A DNA stretch of 64,000 bases from Marinobacter szutsaonensis (GTDB taxonomy: Bacteria > Pseudomonadota > Gammaproteobacteria > Pseudomonadales > Oleiphilaceae): assembly GCF_039523335.1 (NCBI RefSeq), contig NZ_BAAAFC010000001.1, positions 806,001-870,000 on the forward strand, in the 5' to 3' direction. Every line of letters starts with the position of its first letter. Position 1 is the first letter of the stretch. The notes under the pieces are model-generated. The model made no database searches. It worked only from the letters and a program-made list of their open reading frames with translations, and was not told the origin of the DNA. Made by a program: the position numbers and the translations under genes. Below, in pieces: positions 7,508-16,511 of the stretch.

Positions 7508-10500
7508 TCAGAAATCCCGGGTGTAGAAGATGTCCAGGGAGGCCGCCAGGCCACTGGCCGCCTCCAGGTAGAAGTATTTGCCGAGGTCGTAGCGCAACGC
7601 CACGGTGGTGATGGGCTCGAAGATCCCCACCCCATAACGCACGCTGAGGTCGTCTGTCAGGTAGCCACTCGCGACCACCGACGTCTGCTCGCCCGCGCCT
7701 TCAGCTTCCAGGGTCAGCTGCCGGATCCCGAACTCCTCCCCGATTTCTCCTGTGACCTTGCTGGCCTGGGTCAGACCCAGTGACAGGGCGGCCCGGCTCA
7801 TCTGGCCTTCGTCGCCCTGGCTCTGGGGCGCCCGGCCAAGGATGAGGTAGGACAGCGCATCGGATTGCGGCATGTCCGGGTTCGAGAAGACTTCGGTTGA
7901 TGGCGACTGGACCGGCCCACTGAGTCTCAGCCCGGCCACCACGGTACCCACCTCACGTATCGCCTCGATCTCGAGGTAGGGCTCGGTAATATTGCCCACG
8001 AACAGCAACCGGGCCGTGCGCAGTTCCAGCTCCTGGCCATAGGCCTCGTAATTGCCATCCACTAGTTGCAGCGTCCCCCGGGTATCCATGTCGTTGCCGA
8101 TGCGCAGGGTGCCCTCGAGATTACCGGTGACCCCAAAGGCAGCGAAGGTAACTTCATCCTCCCCGACCCGGACGGTGACATCCATATTCATCGAACGGAT
8201 GGCGGGCTCCTCCTGTTCCACACCCACGATAACCTCGTCCTCGGAGACCTGGACCGCCTGGGCTGGCAGGGACTTGATTTCAATACTGCCCCTGGGCACC
8301 GCCACCTCGCCGGTTACCGCCAGATCGCCTTCACTGAAGGTCACCTCCAGATCCGGCGCAATTTCCAGCCGGGCGTAGGGCTCGATGTTGAAGGGAATCC
8401 GGCTGCCGACAATCGCCAGGCTGCCCCGGGGCGCTCCGGACCAGTCCAGGGTGCCATCCAGTGTTGTCTCACTACGCTCGTTACTGCGAATCCGCCCGCT
8501 CAGGTCGGCGGAGTATCCGTTCAGATCGACCTGCAGCAGGATATCCTCGAGCGGCACGGGCAACGTCGGATCCATGATCCGCCCGTCCACCAGCGCCAGC
8601 TCTCCCGTTACCGCAGGTTTCATCAGCGGGCCGGACAACCGCCCCTGACCACTGATTTCACCAGCCACTTCCTGCAGCCCGGTAAAGACCCCGGCCAGGG
8701 CCAGATCCAGACCCTGCAGACTGAAGTCCCCGTCCACCCTGCGCTCAGGACTGTCGGGGTCGACGGACAGATCCAGACGGAAACTGCCGAGCGCATCGCC
8801 ATCCAACCGGATATCGACATTTGCCACCTCGGGCTGCAGGGCCAGTTCCGCGGTCAGGGATGAGTAACCCAACGCCTCCCACTCACCATCGACCAAAACA
8901 TCGAATTCGCCACTGCCCGCATCAACAAACACCCGGCCGGTGGGGCCTGCATCGCCCTGGGTGAAGGACACCTCGGCGTTCAGCTCCGACTGCCACCGGA
9001 GCGTTTCAGGCAACAGTGGCGCCAGGGCCTCAGTGGGGAAGCGGCTGATGCGGTAGGCAATATCAGGGCGCGGGTACAGCAACTGGTCCTCCGCGCACAC
9101 CGAGCTCCGCTGCCAGGCCCAGCAATGGGCACCGAACCGTACCTGGCCATCCGACTCCCAGGCCAGTTCCGCCGGGGCCTGCAGCCGCCACCGTTGATCT
9201 TGTTCCGGAATCTCGATGTCACCCCCGGCAAGGCGTCCAAGCCAGCTTTGCCACCCCTCGCCAAAGCCGCCGGCAAACGCCAGTGAGACCTGTGCCTCCG
9301 AGTGTCGGGCATCAACCGTCAGCGTGTGATCCTGCTGACTGCCGGCGGCTTTCAGTTGAAGTGATTCCAGTTCCTGCCCGGCCGCCTCAATGGCTTCCGC
9401 ATCGACATTGGCCTCGAGTATCTGGCCTTCCGACAAAGCGGCCGCCAAAGTGACATTCCCGATGGTCAGCTGGTCCTGCCAGGCCAGGGCTTGGCCACTG
9501 GCCGCGACTTCCGCAATGGGGTCCTCAGGACTGCCGGAAAGATTCAGAGTCGCCTCTAGCTCCCCGCCGAGGCCGGCAAGAAGTTGATCCGGCTCGGGCA
9601 GGGACAGGGTCAGATCTGCAGACAGCTCAGGCCCCCAGGTACCCTCGCCGGAGACCCGGTTATCCCCCACAACCAGCTCCAGACCGGAGACCACCCAGCT
9701 GCCGGTTTCGGTATCGAGGGCGCCGGTCGCCAGGGTCTCGTGGGATCGCCAGCTACCCGTGAGGTCCCAGCTCGCGGTCATGCGCGGCACCGGCGCATCC
9801 TCCAGGGAGCCCTCGCTTTTGACCTCGCCATTGAGCGACGCTTCCAGCGCGGGCACCCAGAATCCCGGATTGAAATCACTGAGTTCAAGGGCAGCCTCCC
9901 AGGTCACCGGTCCGTCAAAGCCGACCCGGCCATTGCCGGTGGCCGATCCGGCACCGGTTTGCAGGGCAAGCTCCGAGAGGTTGACCCCCTTGAGATCGCC
10001 GTCCAGGGAAGCTGAAATGGTGGCCTCCCCCATCGGCCCTAGCGTCTCCGCCTTGAGGGAACCCTTATATTGATTGTCCGCCCAACGGAAGCTGCCGGTC
10101 AGGGTATTGAGTTCGACCGGCGGCTCGGACAGATTCGGCACCAGCGAATACCAGGGGAATCGATCCAGTGCCAGGTCAGCATCGGCGGAAAAGCCGTCAG
10201 CCCAGCTCAGGCTGCCCCGGACACTGGCTTCACCCGGCTGTTCCCCTTCCGTGGCCAGCACCAGTTCAAGGTTGTCAGCCCCCGCGGTGGTGACCAGACC
10301 GGACAATCTTAATGCCACCGGTCCGACGGTACCTGGCAGGCTGGCCTTACCATTGGTGCGGAAACCCTGCTCCAGCGATCCGTCCGCCTCCACGACAAGA
10401 TCCTGGAAGGTGAGTGTATCAGGAAGGCCATCCAGGGCCGTGAACTGCTCAGAGACAACCCGCAGTTGTGCCGGCAGCGACGTGTCCAGAGGCGCCACCT

Positions 10501-11257
10501 GCCCGGAAAGGGCAGCATCAAGATAGCCACGGCTGCGGCCCTCCAGGCGCAGATCTTCGACGCTGCCGGCCAGGTTCACTTCAATCTCCCACTGATCCCC
10601 ACGGGGTGGCGGCAGTGTGGCGATGACTTCTAGGTCGACCGGCCAGTCTCCCCGGGTTTCCACCCGCCCCCGGGCGGTGACGGCATAGTCCTCCAGCTGG
10701 TAGTGAACCCGCTCGAGCTGCCAGCTGGCACCGGACCCGCCAGCATCCAGTTCAAACCGATCCCAGACCGGGGATCCATTGACCGTGAACGCCCCGATAC
10801 GAACGTCCGATATTTGCAGGGACAGCGGGATGTCGACCACCGGCAGGGCGAAGCCCGAAGCGGGTTCCGTGCCGTCGGACGACGGGGCTGTCTCAAGACC
10901 CATAGACTGTGCGTGCAACGTGTCGACGCACAAACGCTTCTCGAACAGGCATGAGGGCGACCAGTCCAGCAACGGCTGCTGCAAATCCAGATTGATGCCG
11001 TAGCCCTGCCATTGCAGCCGGCTCGCCTGCCAACGACCCAGCAGGGAGCCCTGCCCTTCGTCCACTGTCAGCCCCGGTACTTGTTCGATAATCCAGGCCG
11101 TCCCGGTTTCCGAACGAACCAGTAGCAGGGCCGCACCGATCAGCAACACCGGTACCAGGATGATCACCGCAAGGATCACACCCAGCCAGCGCAACGGGTG
11201 CCACTTGCGGCGGCGATTCTTGCCAACCGTTTCCGTTGCCTGCTTCTCGTCCGTCAC
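7508..11257 (-). CDS. tamB: TamB translocation and assembly module protein
   Basis: 1249 residues starting at a GTG that overlaps the tamA stop in a GTGA junction. A single N-terminal membrane segment (residues about 20-48, rich in Leu/Ile/Val) is followed by a very long, beta-rich periplasmic region and a C-terminal DUF490 domain ending in a short beta-strand (SLDIFYTRDF). TamB spans the periplasm, works with TamA in outer-membrane protein insertion, and belongs to the AsmA-like bridge proteins implicated in phospholipid transport. Length and order (tamA first, tamB second) are standard. Confidence 0.95.
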   Translation of the reverse strand: MTDEKQATETVGKNRRRKWHPLRWLGVILAVIILVPVLLIGAALLLVRSETGTAWIIEQVPGLTVDEGQGSLLGRWQASRLQWQGYGINLDLQQPLLDWSPSCLFEKRLCVDTLHAQSMGLETAPSSDGTEPASGFALPVVDIPLSLQISDVRIGAFTVNGSPVWDRFELDAGGSGASWQLERVHYQLEDYAVTARGRVETRGDWPVDLEVIATLPPPRGDQWEIEVNLAGSVEDLRLEGRSRGYLDAALSGQVAPLDTSLPAQLRVVSEQFTALDGLPDTLTFQDLVVEADGSLEQGFRTNGKASLPGTVGPVALRLSGLVTTAGADNLELVLATEGEQPGEASVRGSLSWADGFSADADLALDRFPWYSLVPNLSEPPVELNTLTGSFRWADNQYKGSLKAETLGPMGEATISASLDGDLKGVNLSELALQTGAGSATGNGRVGFDGPVTWEAALELSDFNPGFWVPALEASLNGEVKSEGSLEDAPVPRMTASWDLTGSWRSHETLATGALDTETGSWVVSGLELVVGDNRVSGEGTWGPELSADLTLSLPEPDQLLAGLGGELEATLNLSGSPEDPIAEVAASGQALAWQDQLTIGNVTLAAALSEGQILEANVDAEAIEAAGQELESLQLKAAGSQQDHTLTVDARHSEAQVSLAFAGGFGEGWQSWLGRLAGGDIEIPEQDQRWRLQAPAELAWESDGQVRFGAHCWAWQRSSVCAEDQLLYPRPDIAYRISRFPTEALAPLLPETLRWQSELNAEVSFTQGDAGPTGRVFVDAGSGEFDVLVDGEWEALGYSSLTAELALQPEVANVDIRLDGDALGSFRLDLSVDPDSPERRVDGDFSLQGLDLALAGVFTGLQEVAGEISGQGRLSGPLMKPAVTGELALVDGRIMDPTLPVPLEDILLQVDLNGYSADLSGRIRSNERSETTLDGTLDWSGAPRGSLAIVGSRIPFNIEPYARLEIAPDLEVTFSEGDLAVTGEVAVPRGSIEIKSLPAQAVQVSEDEVIVGVEQEEPAIRSMNMDVTVRVGEDEVTFAAFGVTGNLEGTLRIGNDMDTRGTLQLVDGNYEAYGQELELRTARLLFVGNITEPYLEIEAIREVGTVVAGLRLSGPVQSPSTEVFSNPDMPQSDALSYLILGRAPQSQGDEGQMSRAALSLGLTQASKVTGEIGEEFGIRQLTLEAEGAGEQTSVVASGYLTDDLSVRYGVGIFEPITTVALRYDLGKYFYLEAASGLAASLDIFYTRDF

Positions 11258-12981
11258 AGTTCCGGCCCCATCGAAAAGTGAATTCGCCAGCCTCCGCCGA
11301 ACTCCGGATCCAGGCCCTTGGCGATATCCAGGCGCAACGGCCCCACCGGGCTGACCCAGCGCAGGCCGATACCGGCACCGGTGGCCAATGGATCAAGCAG
11401 ATCGTTGATGGCATTGCCATGATCCACAAACACCGCTGCCCGCCAGCGCTCGGCAAACTCGTACTGGTATTCGGCACTGCCAGCCATCAGGTACCGTCCG
11501 CCCACCGGCACACCATTGTCGTTTTCCGGCGACAGGGTTTCATAGCCATAACCCCGGACACTCTGGTCACCACCGGCGAAGAAACGCAGCGAAGGCGGCA
11601 CATCCTCAAACCGGTTGGTGCCAACCGCTCCAATCTGGAACCGCCCCAGGAACCGGTGATTGTCAAACAGGGTATACAGCCCCTTGGCCTGGGCGTATAC
11701 GTGCAGGATATCGACCTTGGACAGCACCGCTCGGTGGGAGCCGGTCACATCCAGCTGCAGACGATAGCCCCGGGAGGGATCCAGGGGCGAGTCCTGTCGC
11801 AATTTGGAGTAACCAACGCCAGGCAACAACAGGCTACTGGTACCCTTCTCGTCATTGCCGATGTTGAAGCGCTCCCCTTCCCACCGGATGGACAACACCT
11901 GCAACCAGCCGTTATCCAGCTGATGCTGCCACTGCTGGCCCAGGGTCAGCAGTTCGGATTCCACGTTCTCGATATCCTCCCGCTGATAACCGGCGGTCAG
12001 GCGGATCAGGTCCGTCATCGGCGGGTCCAGGGGCAGCTCGTACCAGGTACTGAGATTCTGCCGGGGCTGGGATATTTCGGTTTCGGCACCGCGCTTGTGT
12101 CCCATCGGGTTGATCCAGTGCTCGCGCCAGGTACCCCGCACGCGGGGACCAACGTCTGTGGAGAAGCCGACACCCGCGGCCACTGAACGGCGATCACGGC
12201 GAGTGACGGCGATGCTTACCGGGATAACCCCATCAACCGCGTTGCCCGGAACGGCATCCACATCGACGCCGGAAAAATAACCACTGCTGGAGAGATCCCG
12301 GTTCAGCTGGGCAATGAGGTCCGTGTGGTAAGGCGTGCCCGGCTCGAAGGTGACAAAATCCTCCAGTAGGGAGATTTCAAACCAGTGCCCCTCCTCGAAC
12401 GTGACCTCCCCCAGGCGGTAGCGCTCACCGGACTCGAAGGCCAGAACAATTTCGGCTGTGTTTTCCTCAGGATTGACGCGTAACGTCCGGGTCACAAACT
12501 GGCCGCCAAAATAGCCCCGTTGGCGGGCCCGGGTCTGAATGGCACTGCGCAGGCTGGAATATTCTCCGTGATCCAGAACATCTCCCACCGCCGGCGTTTC
12601 CGGCAGCCCGCTCATAAACTCCGGATCTTCCCCGGCGGGGCCACGGATATCCACTTCCCGCGAGGTCACCTTCACCGGTTCGCCCGGTTCAATCTCCAGA
12701 ATGAGCAGAGCCAGGTCTTCATCGTCTCCCGCTTCCACACGCCAGTCGATTTGCGGGTTGTAATAGCCCAGCGCCCGGAGCGCCTCACCGGCCTGGCGAA
12801 CTGCCGTAGCGGCATACCGGCGCAGATTGGCCTCGCTGCGACCTTCTACCTCACCGATAAAGGCCTCCGCGTTGGCTTCCAGTTCCGGATAGTCGCCGTT
12901 GACCCGAACCTCCACCTGCCGGGCAAATCCCGCAGCCGGCCACATCAAGGCCAGCGCCAAAAGCAGGCGGAACGGGTACAT
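11254..12981 (-). CDS. tamA: TamA outer-membrane Omp85-family protein
   Basis: 575 residues: signal peptide (MYPFRLLLALALMWPAAGFA), three POTRA domains and a C-terminal beta-barrel with the Omp85 loop-6 motif VRGY in the segment GGDQSVRGYGYETL. The last residue region HFSMGPEL is the final barrel strand. Works with TamB, whose gene overlaps it by 4 nt. The upstream gap of about 190 bp to the divergent gene at 13170 should hold the operon promoter. Confidence 0.95.
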   Translation of the reverse strand: MYPFRLLLALALMWPAAGFARQVEVRVNGDYPELEANAEAFIGEVEGRSEANLRRYAATAVRQAGEALRALGYYNPQIDWRVEAGDDEDLALLILEIEPGEPVKVTSREVDIRGPAGEDPEFMSGLPETPAVGDVLDHGEYSSLRSAIQTRARQRGYFGGQFVTRTLRVNPEENTAEIVLAFESGERYRLGEVTFEEGHWFEISLLEDFVTFEPGTPYHTDLIAQLNRDLSSSGYFSGVDVDAVPGNAVDGVIPVSIAVTRRDRRSVAAGVGFSTDVGPRVRGTWREHWINPMGHKRGAETEISQPRQNLSTWYELPLDPPMTDLIRLTAGYQREDIENVESELLTLGQQWQHQLDNGWLQVLSIRWEGERFNIGNDEKGTSSLLLPGVGYSKLRQDSPLDPSRGYRLQLDVTGSHRAVLSKVDILHVYAQAKGLYTLFDNHRFLGRFQIGAVGTNRFEDVPPSLRFFAGGDQSVRGYGYETLSPENDNGVPVGGRYLMAGSAEYQYEFAERWRAAVFVDHGNAINDLLDPLATGAGIGLRWVSPVGPLRLDIAKGLDPEFGGGWRIHFSMGPEL

Positions 12982-13169
12982 TCTCGGGATCGGGTTAATA
13001 GACAGACTCCGGCTTCTGATGTTCTTTCCGTAGGGGTGCTATACGTTCCATTAAAGATTGGAAGTTTAACGTCAGGCGGTCAAGTTGAGGAGCCTGTCGT
13101 GCTTGGGGTACAAATACGCTAACCTGTCAGGGACTTACACAGCCTCCAGATCGGATCAATGGCCACCGC

Positions 13170-14177
13170 ATGTTGCATATAAACCGGGAAAACCTGAAGT
13201 CCAGCCACCAGCTTGTCTGGTTTATCATCGATTTCCTGATGCTCGGCCTGCTCATCCTGAACCTGGCATTCATAATCTGGGACTCCATCTACAACTTTGT
13301 CGCCATCCAGAACCTGCTGAAAGAGCATGCCCCGGCGCTGCAGTCCACCTACCAACCCATTCACGAGCGCTTCATTTTCTACGACATGATCTTCGTATCG
13401 ATCTTCCTCACGGAGTTTTTCGTGCGCTGGGGCTATGCCATCAAGGCCAGTGTCTATGACCGGTGGTATTTCTACCCGTTCATTCACTGGTACGACCTGG
13501 TGGGCTGTATCCCGGTGGGCAGCTTGCGTTTCCTCCGGATCCTGCGGGTGATCTCCATCATCTACCGGTTGCATCAGTACCGGATCATCGACATCACCAG
13601 CACCAAGATCTACCGGTTCGTGAACTTCTATTATGAGGCGTTCATGGAGGAGTTGTCGGACCGGATCGTGCTCAAGGTGCTCAGCGGCGTCCAGGACGAG
13701 GTCCGTCGCGGTTCGCCGCTGTTCGACCGGATCCAGAAAGACATCCTGTATCCACGCCGGGACATGCTCTCGGACTGGATCTCCCAGCGCGTTGCCGAAG
13801 CGGCCCAGGAAGGCTATGTGCCCAATCGGGGTGCCCTGCGCAATTACCTGGAAGGTCGGGTGGACAACGCCCTGAAGCAGAACCTGGAGCTGTCGCGACT
13901 GAAATTCCTGCCCGTGGTCGGCCCCACGATCCAGGAAACCCTGGAAGATGCCGTCGGCGACATCGTCGCCAACGTGATTCACCAGATTCTGGAAGACCTG
14001 GCCTCCAGCTCCAACCACGCGTTCATCGAGGACATCGTGAACGTCTTCCTGCCCACCCCTGACCAGGTGGCCACCGATGAAACCCAGAACCAGGCGCTGA
14101 TCGACCTGATCATCGAGATCCTGGATGCCATAAAAGGCCAGGTTAAGGTCAAGCACTGGCGTGCCCAGCTGCCGTAA
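13170..14177 (+). CDS. Voltage-sensor-like membrane protein (ion transporter family, no pore seen)
   Basis: 335 residues. Hydrophobic segments at about 15-43, 71-92 and 100-125 are followed by an S4-like helix with arginines every third residue (SLRFLRILRVISIIYRLHQY). This resembles the S1-S4 voltage sensor of ion transporter proteins (PF00520). I see no S5-pore-S6 or selectivity filter. Instead, some 200 soluble, mostly helical residues follow (EELSDRIVLKVLSGVQDEV onward). It could be a sensor-only or proton-channel-like protein; function is not established. It is followed 38 nt later by an amidase gene. Confidence 0.65.
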   Translation: MLHINRENLKSSHQLVWFIIDFLMLGLLILNLAFIIWDSIYNFVAIQNLLKEHAPALQSTYQPIHERFIFYDMIFVSIFLTEFFVRWGYAIKASVYDRWYFYPFIHWYDLVGCIPVGSLRFLRILRVISIIYRLHQYRIIDITSTKIYRFVNFYYEAFMEELSDRIVLKVLSGVQDEVRRGSPLFDRIQKDILYPRRDMLSDWISQRVAEAAQEGYVPNRGALRNYLEGRVDNALKQNLELSRLKFLPVVGPTIQETLEDAVGDIVANVIHQILEDLASSSNHAFIEDIVNVFLPTPDQVATDETQNQALIDLIIEILDAIKGQVKVKHWRAQLP

Positions 14178-14215
14178 CGTATAAGAGAGACGCCCAAAAC
14201 AACAAGAGATAGCCC

Positions 14216-15697
14216 ATGGACGCCCTGCATTACCAACCGGCCCACGAACTCCTGCGCCAGCTTGAGAACGGAGCACTGACCAGCGAACAACTCACCCAGG
14301 CGCTGCTGGCCCGCATCCGGGAACAGAACCCCGCCATCAATGCGGTGGTTACGCTGGATGAAAACCGCGTTCTGGAGCAAGCCAGGGAAGCGGACCGGCA
14401 GCGCGCGAACAACCCGGAGCTGGGCCCCCTGCACGGCCTGCCGCTCACCATCAAGGACACCTGGGAAGTGGCCGGCATGACCTGTACTGCAGGCGCGCCG
14501 GCCCTGAAAAACCATCAGCCCAAACGCCATGCCGATGTCATCAGGCGCCTTGAACAGGCCGGGGCCATCATCCTGGGGAAAACCAACATTCCGCTCTATG
14601 CAACGGACCTGCAGAGCTACAACAAACTGTTTGGCGTCACCAATAATCCCTATGACGCTACTCGTACACCCGGCGGTTCTTCCGGGGGTGCAGCCGCGGC
14701 CCTGGCGTCTGGTTTTACACCATTGGAGGTCGGCAGCGATCTGGCGGGCTCCATCCGCATACCGGCCCATTTCTGCGGCGTGTTCGGGCACAAGCCGAGC
14801 CGTTCCCTGGTATCGTTCCGTGGTCACATACCCGGCCCGCCCGGCACCGAATCCCAACCGGACCTGGCCGAGGGTGGCCCCATGGCCCGAAACGCACGGG
14901 ATCTGGAACTGCTGCTGAAAGTCATTGCCGGCCCGCGCCCCGCCGAAAGCCGCAGCTGGGCCCTGGCCATGGAGCCGGCGCGGCTGGAAAGACTCGATCA
15001 GGCCCGGGTAGGCCTCTGGCTCGAAGACCCCTTGTGTCCAGTGGAAGAGGAACTCGTGCAAGGGTATCGGACCCTGGCCAGCAACCTCGAAGACCACGGC
15101 GCCCTGGTGGCGGAGGCGAAGCATCCCCTGCTTGGCCTGGAGCACATCCTGCCTGTCTACTTCAATCTACTCGGCAGTCTCATCGGCACCTCCCTGAAAC
15201 CCGCCCAGCGTCGCCAGATGAAATGGATCGCGCGTTTACAACGCTGGCTGCATCTGTTCGGGCCGACCACGCCCTACATCGGCGAATACGCCCGCGGCGT
15301 GAACCAGAAAATCTACGAGTGGATGCAGTGGAGCGAAGTCCGGGAGAAGATGCGGGCCGAGATTGAAACCCTGTTCGAGGGTTTCGACGTGTTGCTCACG
15401 CCCATTACCCCCACGGCGGCCATCAGGCATGACCACAGCCAGCCGGTCTTCAAGCGGCGCATAACCGTTGCCGGCAAACCCCGGGCCTACATGGACCAGT
15501 TCTGCTGGATTGCCCTGGCGACACTGCTGGGGCTGCCGGCCACGTCCGTACCCATTGGGCGCACGAAAGACGGGCTGCCCTTTAACGTGCAGGTGATCGG
15601 AGCACCGGGGACGGATCTGACGACGATTCGGTTCGGGGCATTGCTGGAGGAACATCAACTGGCAGGTTTTGTTCCTCCATCCCAGGACCCTGAATAG
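14216..15697 (+). CDS. Amidase signature family enzyme
   Basis: 493 residues. The Ser-cisSer-Lys triad is recognisable: Lys in TIKDTWEV, the glycine/serine-rich signature GGSSGGAAAAL, and the nucleophile Ser in GSDLAGSIRIPAHFCG. Such enzymes hydrolyse carboxamides. The sequence is longer than GatA-specific motifs would require and there are no gatB or gatC neighbours, so it is a catabolic or detoxifying amidase rather than a tRNA amidotransferase subunit. Substrate unknown. Confidence 0.9.
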   Translation: MDALHYQPAHELLRQLENGALTSEQLTQALLARIREQNPAINAVVTLDENRVLEQAREADRQRANNPELGPLHGLPLTIKDTWEVAGMTCTAGAPALKNHQPKRHADVIRRLEQAGAIILGKTNIPLYATDLQSYNKLFGVTNNPYDATRTPGGSSGGAAAALASGFTPLEVGSDLAGSIRIPAHFCGVFGHKPSRSLVSFRGHIPGPPGTESQPDLAEGGPMARNARDLELLLKVIAGPRPAESRSWALAMEPARLERLDQARVGLWLEDPLCPVEEELVQGYRTLASNLEDHGALVAEAKHPLLGLEHILPVYFNLLGSLIGTSLKPAQRRQMKWIARLQRWLHLFGPTTPYIGEYARGVNQKIYEWMQWSEVREKMRAEIETLFEGFDVLLTPITPTAAIRHDHSQPVFKRRITVAGKPRAYMDQFCWIALATLLGLPATSVPIGRTKDGLPFNVQVIGAPGTDLTTIRFGALLEEHQLAGFVPPSQDPE

Positions 15698-15736
15698 CGA
15701 CGGAGTAGCATCACGTCAATCACAGGCAAATCAGCC

Positions 15737-16438
15737 TTATATCCGGTACTGCTTGTTCACACTCTCCATCATATAGCCGACACCATAGACCGGCTTGAGA
15801 CGAAGGCCGTAGGAACCATCCAGCTTGAGGCGCTTTCGAATCCTCGAGGCATGGGTATCAAGCGTGCGCGTTGTTCTTTGCGTCAACCCACCCCAGACGT
15901 GGTCGTAGATGCTCTCCCGATCAAACACCGAGTTCGTATTGCCGAAGAAAAACAGAAAAAGCTCAAATTCCTTGTCGTTGAGTTTGACCGGTTCACCGTT
16001 CACCAGAACCGTTTTCTCTTTCATCTTTAGCGAATAATTTATATTTCCATCAAATTGAGCGATCTCGTGGTATCGACGCCTGCTTAGGACCGAAAGCTTC
16101 GATAGCAGCAGCTTTATGTCAAAAGGGTCCTCCAGAAAATCGTCGCTTCCGTTACTGATCGCATTCAGAAGCTCCTCCCGGTCAGACGCAGCTCCAGACG
16201 AGAGACTTATGACGTAAGGCCACCATCCGAACTCCGCGCGGACTTTGTATAGGGGAGCACAGTTAATACTGCCCTTCCCGATATCCAGATCCAGCAGGAT
16301 CAGATCAAAATCCTTCGCGCTACCGGTTTGCGAAGCGAGGTCATAGTCAAACTCGTGAATGGTGCAATCCGGCGTGTCGATAACGCGCGATATGTAGTCC
16401 TTCCATTCTTTGTTTTCAGAAAAGATGAGTATTTTCAT
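15737..16438 (-). CDS. OmpR/PhoB-type response regulator with atypical receiver
   Basis: 233 residues: receiver (about 1-120) and winged-helix DNA-binding domain (about 130-230; TLDTHASRIRKRLKLDG and VYGVGYMM are typical). The phospho-acceptor candidate D50 is present (LILLDLD), but the acidic pair that binds Mg is Glu8-Asn9 (FSENKEW) and the conserved Lys before Pro is Asp104 (FLEDPF). The receiver is thus unlikely to be switched by ordinary phosphorylation. No kinase gene is adjacent. It lies at the start of a lower-GC block of signalling genes. Confidence 0.85.
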   Translation of the reverse strand: MKILIFSENKEWKDYISRVIDTPDCTIHEFDYDLASQTGSAKDFDLILLDLDIGKGSINCAPLYKVRAEFGWWPYVISLSSGAASDREELLNAISNGSDDFLEDPFDIKLLLSKLSVLSRRRYHEIAQFDGNINYSLKMKEKTVLVNGEPVKLNDKEFELFLFFFGNTNSVFDRESIYDHVWGGLTQRTTRTLDTHASRIRKRLKLDGSYGLRLKPVYGVGYMMESVNKQYRI

Positions 16439-16460
16439 AATCTCTAATCCCGATGAAAAG

Positions 16461-16502
16461 GCGCCCTCCTCACGTTGGCAGGGTGAGAATAAGGAGGGCG
16501 CA
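16461..16502 (-). terminator. Hairpin after the epimerase-like gene
   Basis: Inverted repeat with arms GCGCCCTCCT and AAGGAGGGCGC at 16461-16502. On the minus strand the hairpin is followed by a short T run just downstream of the epimerase-like gene. The loop is long (about 20 nt), so it may be a weak terminator or a processing stem ahead of the response regulator gene. Confidence 0.45.
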
Positions 16503-16511
16503 AAAGCGGAA

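Noticed and set aside
6211..7635. 474-codon open frame on the minus strand
   Set aside because: It is antisense to the hydrolase and SIMPL genes, which have complete active-site or signal features; codon use of the antisense frame is unnatural.
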